Below are positions 59,391-64,000 of a stretch of 64,000 nucleotides of DNA, piece by piece; position 1 is the first letter of the stretch, and each line of letters starts with the position of its first letter. Source of the stretch: CAZJWR01 sp964549765 (lineage in GTDB: Bacteria; Zixibacteria; MSB-5A5; GN15; JAAZOE01); NCBI GenBank assembly GCA_964549765.1, contig CAZJWR010000012.1, positions 4,640-68,639 on the forward strand, written 5' to 3'. The notes under the pieces were generated by a model. It saw nothing but the letters and a program-made list of their open reading frames with translations, was not told the origin of the DNA and did no database searches. The translations under genes and the position numbers were made by a program.

Positions 59391-60758
59391 ATGGGACCAT
59401 TGGAATATCTCAAGGAAAACGAGGCCGCGTCGCTGGAACAATTCAAAGACTTACTCCGAATACCCAGCATCAGCGGCCAATCGGAACATAAAGGCGACGT
59501 TCGCCGCTGCGCGCAGTGGGTGTCGGATTACCTGAACAAACTCGGCATAAAATCGGAGCTTTGCGAGCCGGGCGGCCATCCGCTCGTGTACGGATACTAC
59601 CACGTATCGGACGACGTCCCGACCGTCCTCGTCTATGGTCACTACGACGTCCAGCCGGTCGATCCCCTCAACCTCTGGAAAAGTAAACCGTTCGAACCGA
59701 TCGAGGAGATCGGCTATATCATCGCTCGCGGCGCCACCGATGATAAAGGCCAGATGTTCGCCCACCTGAAAGGCGTCGAAGCGTATCTCAAAACTGTCGG
59801 CAAAATCCCGGTCAATGTCAAATTTATGATCGAGGGCGAGGAAGAAACCGCCGCCGAAAACCTCACCAAATTTATTGCCGGAAATAAAGGCAAATTCGCC
59901 GCCGATATCGTTATCGTGTCGGACGGTTCCATGTACGGGCGTGACCTCCCGGCGATCAACTATGGTCTGCGCGGAATCGCCGCCGTGGAAATCAAAGTCA
60001 CCGGCCCCGACCGCGACCTGCATTCCGGATCATACGGCGGGGCCGTTGCCAACCCGATCAACGCCCTATGCAAAATGATCGGCCAACTGCATGACGCCGA
60101 CGGTCGCGTGACCATCGACGGCTTCTACGACAACGTCTACACTATGACCGATTGGGAGCGAAAACAGTTCGCCAACCTGCCGTTCGATGAAAAAGAGTAC
60201 CTCGCCGCGACCGGCGCGCCCGAATTGTGGGGGGAGAAGGGATATTCGGTTCTGGAGCGAACCACATCCCGCCCGACCCTCGACTGCAACGGGATCACCG
60301 GCGGGTACCAGGGCGAAGGCGGCAAGACGATTATTCCCTCGTGGGCGTCGGCCAAAATCACCATGCGTCTGGTGCCGAATCAGAATCCCGATGAGATCTG
60401 CGGGAAATTCGAAACCCATCTAAAAAAATTCTGTCCGCCCACCATGACGCTCGAAGTCTCCAAGCACGGCGGTGCTAATCCGGTGCTCGTTCCGACCGAG
60501 GGCCCGTGGCTCGATGCGGCGGCGAAGGCGATCAAGACCGGATTCGGGACCGATCCGTATTACACCAAGGAAGGCGGCTCGATCCCTATCGTCGAATCAT
60601 TCAAGGCTTTTCTCGGCATTGATACCATCCTGGTCGGTTTCGGACAGCATGACGACAACGCCCATTCGCCCAACGAACGATTTCTCGTCAAGGATTTCCA
60701 CCGGGGATGCCGGACGTCGGCGGCATTGTTTGATGAACTATCGAAAGTGAAAGTGTAA
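59391..60758 (+). CDS. M20 family dipeptidase
   Basis: A 455-residue metallopeptidase of the dipeptidase/CNDP-like subgroup. Motifs: TVLVYGHYDVQPVDP (His and Asp ligands with the next Asp), ARGATDDKGQMFAHLKGVEA (bridging Asp), FMIEGEEETAAENL (catalytic Glu pair), HSGSYGGAVANPINALCKMI (dimerisation domain His), GNGITGGYQGEGGKTIIPS and final FGQHDDNAHSPNE. All metal ligands are in place. It should cleave di- or tripeptides with two zinc ions. Strong AGGAGA site. Confidence 0.94.
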   Translation: MGPLEYLKENEAASLEQFKDLLRIPSISGQSEHKGDVRRCAQWVSDYLNKLGIKSELCEPGGHPLVYGYYHVSDDVPTVLVYGHYDVQPVDPLNLWKSKPFEPIEEIGYIIARGATDDKGQMFAHLKGVEAYLKTVGKIPVNVKFMIEGEEETAAENLTKFIAGNKGKFAADIVIVSDGSMYGRDLPAINYGLRGIAAVEIKVTGPDRDLHSGSYGGAVANPINALCKMIGQLHDADGRVTIDGFYDNVYTMTDWERKQFANLPFDEKEYLAATGAPELWGEKGYSVLERTTSRPTLDCNGITGGYQGEGGKTIIPSWASAKITMRLVPNQNPDEICGKFETHLKKFCPPTMTLEVSKHGGANPVLVPTEGPWLDAAAKAIKTGFGTDPYYTKEGGSIPIVESFKAFLGIDTILVGFGQHDDNAHSPNERFLVKDFHRGCRTSAALFDELSKVKV

Positions 60759-60761
60759 GCA

Positions 60762-61550
60762 ATGGATTTGAAAATAAAAGGAAAGGTCGCGCTGGTCGCC
60801 GGCGCATCGGCGGGACTGGGACTGGCGGCCGCCAAAGCATTGTTCGAGGAGGGGGCGCTTGTGGCGATGTGCTCCCGGGACGAAGAACGCATCACCAAAG
60901 CGGCGCATTCAATATCGAAAAAGGCTGAACAGGTGCTTCCGGTTGTCTGCGACCTCACCAAACCCGGTGATATCGACAAATTCGTTTCCGCAGCTATCAA
61001 TGCCTTCGGAAAAATCGACATTGTCCTGACCAACGCCGGAGGACCGCCGCTGGGCCAACACGACACCGTCGACGAAGAGACATGGTCGCTGGGGTATAAC
61101 CTGACCTTCATGTCTGCCATCCGGTTGATCGAGAGAGTCGTGTCCGGGATGAAAGAGCGCAAATTCGGTCGGATTATCCTGAGCACGTCGCTGTCGGCCA
61201 AACAGCCCATTGATAGCCTGTTGCTGTCGAATACCTATCGTTCCGGTCTGCTCGGATACGCCAAATCCATTTCCAAAGAGCTGGCCCCGCATGGTATCAC
61301 CGTCAACACGGTCATGCCGGGATATACGAAAACCGAACGTCTCAACTATCTCGCCGAAGGATTGGCCGAGAAAACGGGCCGCTCCACCGATGATATCTTC
61401 GCCGAATGGGAGAACAAAATCCCGGTGGGCCGTCTGGGGAAACCCGAGGAATACGGCAGTCTGGTGGCCTACCTGGCGTCGGAAAACGCCGCCTTTATAA
61501 CCGGCAGCGCCTTTGCCGTCGACGGCGGTCAGGCGGCCGGAGTTTTGTGA
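60762..61550 (+). CDS. Short-chain dehydrogenase/reductase lacking the YxxxK pair
   Basis: A 262-residue Rossmann protein with ALVAGASAGLGLAAAKALFE (NAD(P) loop), MCSRDEE, LTNAGGPPLGQHD and the closing FITGSAFAVDGGQAAGVL. The usual catalytic Tyr-x3-Lys is Ser-x3-Arg here: LSNTYRSGLLGYAKSI aligned to Y-x-A-S-K shows Ser and Arg, and no alternative Tyr/Lys pair. This SNT.R.G variety of SDR is recalled from other genomes, with uncertain activity. It starts three bases after the M20 stop. Confidence 0.85.
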   Translation: MDLKIKGKVALVAGASAGLGLAAAKALFEEGALVAMCSRDEERITKAAHSISKKAEQVLPVVCDLTKPGDIDKFVSAAINAFGKIDIVLTNAGGPPLGQHDTVDEETWSLGYNLTFMSAIRLIERVVSGMKERKFGRIILSTSLSAKQPIDSLLLSNTYRSGLLGYAKSISKELAPHGITVNTVMPGYTKTERLNYLAEGLAEKTGRSTDDIFAEWENKIPVGRLGKPEEYGSLVAYLASENAAFITGSAFAVDGGQAAGVL

Positions 61551-61567
61551 AGAATGGGCGGTGGTAG

Positions 61568-62509
61568 TTGACTGACCGGTCGCCGATGCCCCTCTGGATA
61601 TTGCTTCTGGTCGCCGGCTTCCAGCAGACTTTCATGGCGGGCACGTTCGTCTTCGCCCGCTATGTCCTCCTGCAAACCGATCCGTTTGCCGTCGCCTTTC
61701 TGCGATATACGCTGGCCGCCGCGATACTTTATGTCATCGCCGCCCGTATGAGCAAACGCCGGGGCGCCCGCCGAATCGCCCGCGAGGATCGCAAAAAGAT
61801 TATCATCCTGGGGCTGGTAATCATCGTCTTCAACCAAACTCTCTATCTCTACGGCCAGAAACTGACTACCGCCGGGCACGCTGCCCTGCTGTTCGCGACC
61901 ACGCCGATATTCGTCTATCTCATGGCCATTCCCCATCTTGGGGAAAAATGGTCGTACGTCAAAGGCGTTGGCATCTTGCTTGCCGTCATCGGTTCGGCAG
62001 TGATTATCTTCGAAACCGGCCTGCAATTCGAATACCACATGCTCCTCGGCGATTCGATCATCGTCGTCGCCGTCGTGGCCTGGGCGTATTATTCCGTATG
62101 GGGCAAACCGTTGGTGGAAAAATACGGAGCCTTTCGCATCACCGCCTATTCATTACTGTCCGGCACGATTCTATATTTTCCCTTCGGATTGTATCGACTC
62201 ATCACGGCCGATATGTCCAAAGTGGATACCTACGGCTGGCTGTCGATTTTGTATATCGCCATCATCACCTCGGTCATCGGCTATTCCATCTGGTATTGGT
62301 TGCTCAAATACATGGAAGCCAGCAAAGCCTCGGTGCTGGTCAACGTCCAGCCGATTGTCGCCGGCATCCTCGGATATTACCTGCTCGGTGAAACTATCAG
62401 CCTGCCGTTTGTATTCGGGGGATTGATAATACTGACGGGCGTCACTGTCACCCAGCAAGCGGGACGATTCTCAAGAAAAAGGCCCCACCGGATGGCGGGG
62501 CCTTTGTGA
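61568..62509 (+). CDS. EamA/DMT-family permease
   Basis: A 313-residue membrane protein of ten helices in two EamA halves: LLVAGFQQTFMAGTFVFARY, LRYTLAAAILYVIAARM, HAALLFATTPIFVYLMAIPH with GVGILLAVIGSAVIIFETG, and the second half ending WYWLLKYMEASKASVLVNVQ, PIVAGILGYYLLGETISLPF. Such carriers export amino acids or metabolites; substrate unknown. TTG 61568 follows a GGCGGTGG stretch; ATG 61586 is the alternative. Its last codons double as a terminator stem. Confidence 0.87.
   Translation: MTDRSPMPLWILLLVAGFQQTFMAGTFVFARYVLLQTDPFAVAFLRYTLAAAILYVIAARMSKRRGARRIAREDRKKIIILGLVIIVFNQTLYLYGQKLTTAGHAALLFATTPIFVYLMAIPHLGEKWSYVKGVGILLAVIGSAVIIFETGLQFEYHMLLGDSIIVVAVVAWAYYSVWGKPLVEKYGAFRITAYSLLSGTILYFPFGLYRLITADMSKVDTYGWLSILYIAIITSVIGYSIWYWLLKYMEASKASVLVNVQPIVAGILGYYLLGETISLPFVFGGLIILTGVTVTQQAGRFSRKRPHRMAGPL
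62478..62505 (-). terminator. Terminator inside the 3' end of the EamA gene, serving the minus-strand M29 gene
   Basis: AAAGGCCCCACC and GGCGGGGCCTTT pair over 11 of 12 bases around GGAT. On the minus strand it is followed by TTTTTCTTGA, so it ends the M29 transcript. On the plus strand the T run is only CCTTTGTG, and the stem is part of the coding sequence for the last EamA residues. Confidence 0.85.
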
Positions 62510-62529
62510 TATCGGAAATAATCGATCGG

Positions 62530-63663
62530 CTATAGTTTCAAACCGAGCGCCTTGGCCGAAAATGACTGTTCCAGCCGGGAATCGACAAACACGCCGTTCT
62601 TCCGGAACAATTTGCCGTCGAAATATATCTCACCACCGCCGTACTCCTTGCGCTGAATCGCGACCAGATCCCAGTGGATGGCGGAATTATTGCCGTTGGG
62701 GGCCTCGTCGTAGCTGGCTCCCGGCGTGAAATGAAACGACCCGGCGATCTTTTCGTCGAACAGGGTGTCCTTCATCGGATGCAGGATATACGGATTGACA
62801 CCGAGCGAAAATTCACCCACATACTGGCCGCCCTTGTCGGTGTCGAGAATCTCGTTCAGCTTCTCGGTGTGCCCGTCGCAGGTAGCCTTGACGATTTTGC
62901 CCTTGCGGAATTCGAATTTGATGCCGGTAAAGGTGATCCCGTCGTGCAAAGACGGTGTGTTATACGCCAGATGACCGTTGATCGAATCGCGCACCGGGGC
63001 GGTGTATACCTCGCCGTCGGGAATATTCCGCGTGCCGTCGCATTTGACGACCGGGATACCCTTGATGGAGAATGACAGATCGGTGCCGGGGCCGATGATC
63101 CGCACCTGGTTGGTTTTCCGCATGATAGCTGCCAGCGGGTCCATCGCTTTCGACATTTTTGCATAATTCAGGCAGCAGACATCGTAGTAGAATTTTTCGA
63201 ATTTCTCCTGGCTCGTCTCGGCCAACTGCGCCATGGCGTTGTTGGGGAAACGCAGGACGCACCATCTGGTCCTTTTCACCCGCTGCTTGAGATGCACCGG
63301 CTGATAAAAGAGCTTTTGGTTCAACTGCATCTGTTTGGAATCGACGTCCGCCAGATCGAAGGGATTATCCGATCCCCGCAACCCGAGATACGCATCACAT
63401 TCCTTCATCAGCTTAAGATGCAGTTTACCGAAGGCGGCGAACTGCTTTTCCGTCGCGCCCATTACCCAATGGCGCAGGAGTGATTCGTCGTTATAATACC
63501 AGAAGGGTATGCCGCCGACCCGGGTGACTTCGGCGATGATCTCCTTGGCCAACTCCAGGGTTTCCTTCCCCTTGATCTCGATCATTATCGTCTCGCCAGC
63601 CTTGAGCGCGACCGAATAATTAACCAGGCTTTTTGCCAGAATCTCGTTCCGTTTATCTTTCAT
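62530..63663 (-). CDS. M29-family aminopeptidase
   Basis: A 377-residue metalloaminopeptidase of the thermophilic AmpS/PepS type: SLVNYSVALKAGETIMIEIK at the start, then metal-site stretches VRIIGPGTDLSFSIKGIP, NIPDGEVYTAPVRDSINGHL with the conserved Glu, GITFTGIKFEFRKGKIV, GEFSLGVNPYI, SFHFTPGASYDEA and GNNSAIHWDLV (His and Asp ligands). Normal length is about 370-410. It removes N-terminal residues from peptides. Convergent to the EamA gene. Ribosome site GTGAGGTCG. Confidence 0.93.
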   Translation of the reverse strand: MKDKRNEILAKSLVNYSVALKAGETIMIEIKGKETLELAKEIIAEVTRVGGIPFWYYNDESLLRHWVMGATEKQFAAFGKLHLKLMKECDAYLGLRGSDNPFDLADVDSKQMQLNQKLFYQPVHLKQRVKRTRWCVLRFPNNAMAQLAETSQEKFEKFYYDVCCLNYAKMSKAMDPLAAIMRKTNQVRIIGPGTDLSFSIKGIPVVKCDGTRNIPDGEVYTAPVRDSINGHLAYNTPSLHDGITFTGIKFEFRKGKIVKATCDGHTEKLNEILDTDKGGQYVGEFSLGVNPYILHPMKDTLFDEKIAGSFHFTPGASYDEAPNGNNSAIHWDLVAIQRKEYGGGEIYFDGKLFRKNGVFVDSRLEQSFSAKALGLKL

Positions 63664-63692
63664 AGCGACCTCACTTTTTCAGCGTGGGGCCT

Positions 63693-63721
63693 ATTATAAC
63701 ACATACCGCTCGACGGGGCAA
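63693..63721 (-). promoter_or_regulatory. Sigma-70-type promoter of the M29 aminopeptidase gene
   Basis: On the minus strand: TTGCCC, 17 bases, a perfect TATAAT. The start would be about 20 bases before the ATG. Confidence 0.75.
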
Positions 63722-63947
63722 ATCAATTGTCGCCGGGATGTGTTTCGACATATGTCAACCGGGGGAGATCTACGATAAACGCCGAAAATAAATCGGCCGC
63801 GACCGGCGTAGTCTGTCGCCGATCACGGCCTGCTCTGTCAAACCCTTCTGCGTTTATTATGACGATGTCCGGCCGCAAAAGGTTGCCGATTTTTGACCAT
63901 TTCATAAACGTGGCCGGGATTTTTTTGGGTCCACCGGATGCCCACAA
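63722..63947. other. Right-edge intergenic DNA
   Basis: Between the M29 promoter and the terminator at 63948 I find no supported gene. A minus-strand reading frame 63723-63947 begins inside the terminator and resembles nothing known. Confidence 0.55.
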
Positions 63948-63975
63948 AAAAAGCCCGCCTCAGAGGGCGGGCTTT
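63948..63975 (-). terminator. Intrinsic terminator of a gene lying beyond the right edge
   Basis: AAGCCCGCC and GGCGGGCTT pair perfectly (plus one flanking A-T) around a short loop. On the minus strand the stem is followed by TTTTTTTG, so it should end a minus-strand gene to the right of this window. Confidence 0.85.
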
Positions 63976-64000
63976 GGTATTTTGTTGGGGGAGGGGGCTT

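Noticed and set aside
63723..63947. 74-codon minus-strand frame near the right edge
   Set aside because: Starts within the terminator stem, no ribosome site, no recognisable product.
1..64000. CRISPR arrays, restriction-modification genes, integrases, transposases, rRNA
   Set aside because: None seen; the only repeats are short palindromes and protein-level tandem domains.

Overview
The window looks like a bacterial chromosome from the FCB (Fibrobacteres-Chlorobi-Bacteroidetes) side of the tree. A candidate phylum such as Zixibacteria is my best guess; this rests on a combination of traits recalled from those genomes, not on a search. The traits are: flagella; secreted proteins ending in the NVPNPFNP type of type IX secretion sorting domain; a PorV-like barrel protein; short secreted proteins ending in a single dockerin-like calcium loop (GDVNCDG...GPEPCR); and moderately GC-rich DNA with dense, mostly plus-strand operons.

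Layout. 1-2624: end of a flagellar export/switch operon (fliG end, fliH, fliI, fliJ) closed by a terminator. 2696-5653: accessory genes, namely a minus-strand cohesin-like surface protein, a small P-loop kinase and a GNAT acetyltransferase broken by one TAG codon. 5862-26662: a large flagellar cluster with an HD-GYP gene, then flgF-flgG-flgA-flgH-flgI-flgJ, flgN-flgK-csrA-orf-flgL-fliW, a glycosyltransferase/TPR gene, flagellin, flaG-fliD-fliS, a second FlgN-like gene, flgM and an HDOD gene. 26680-28740: two tandem minus-strand dockerin-type genes set among palindromic repeats. 28739-28815: tRNA-Val(GAC). 29103-37807: a housekeeping block (infC with an ATA start, rpmI, rplT, pheS, pheT, zapB-like, zapA, rny, ymdB, folD). 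37961-45077: a small lipoprotein, a 1451-residue surface protein and a PorV-like/TPR protein. 45196-49188: two signalling proteins (a kinase plus SpoIIE phosphatase membrane protein, and a GGDEF protein). 49367-55735: capsule/exopolysaccharide export genes. 55780-57438: an AT-rich pentapeptide-repeat membrane protein. 57526-63663: ABC transporter, M20 peptidase, SDR, EamA permease and minus-strand M29 aminopeptidase.

How the parts work together. The flagellar cluster carries its own control circuit in readable form. A near-perfect sigma-54 box lies just before flgF (rod and rings). Sigma-28-type boxes lie before the HD-GYP gene, flgN-flgK, flagellin and flgM. FlgM is the anti-sigma-28 factor. 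csrA and fliW sit in the late operon, and the flagellin leader has CsrA-like GGA sites, one of them over the ribosome binding site. That points to a sigma-54, then sigma-28, then CsrA-FliW hierarchy. Outside it, the most interesting items are the ATA start of infC, the cohesin-like/dockerin-like secreted proteins, the kinase-phosphatase fusion and the AT-rich pentapeptide gene.
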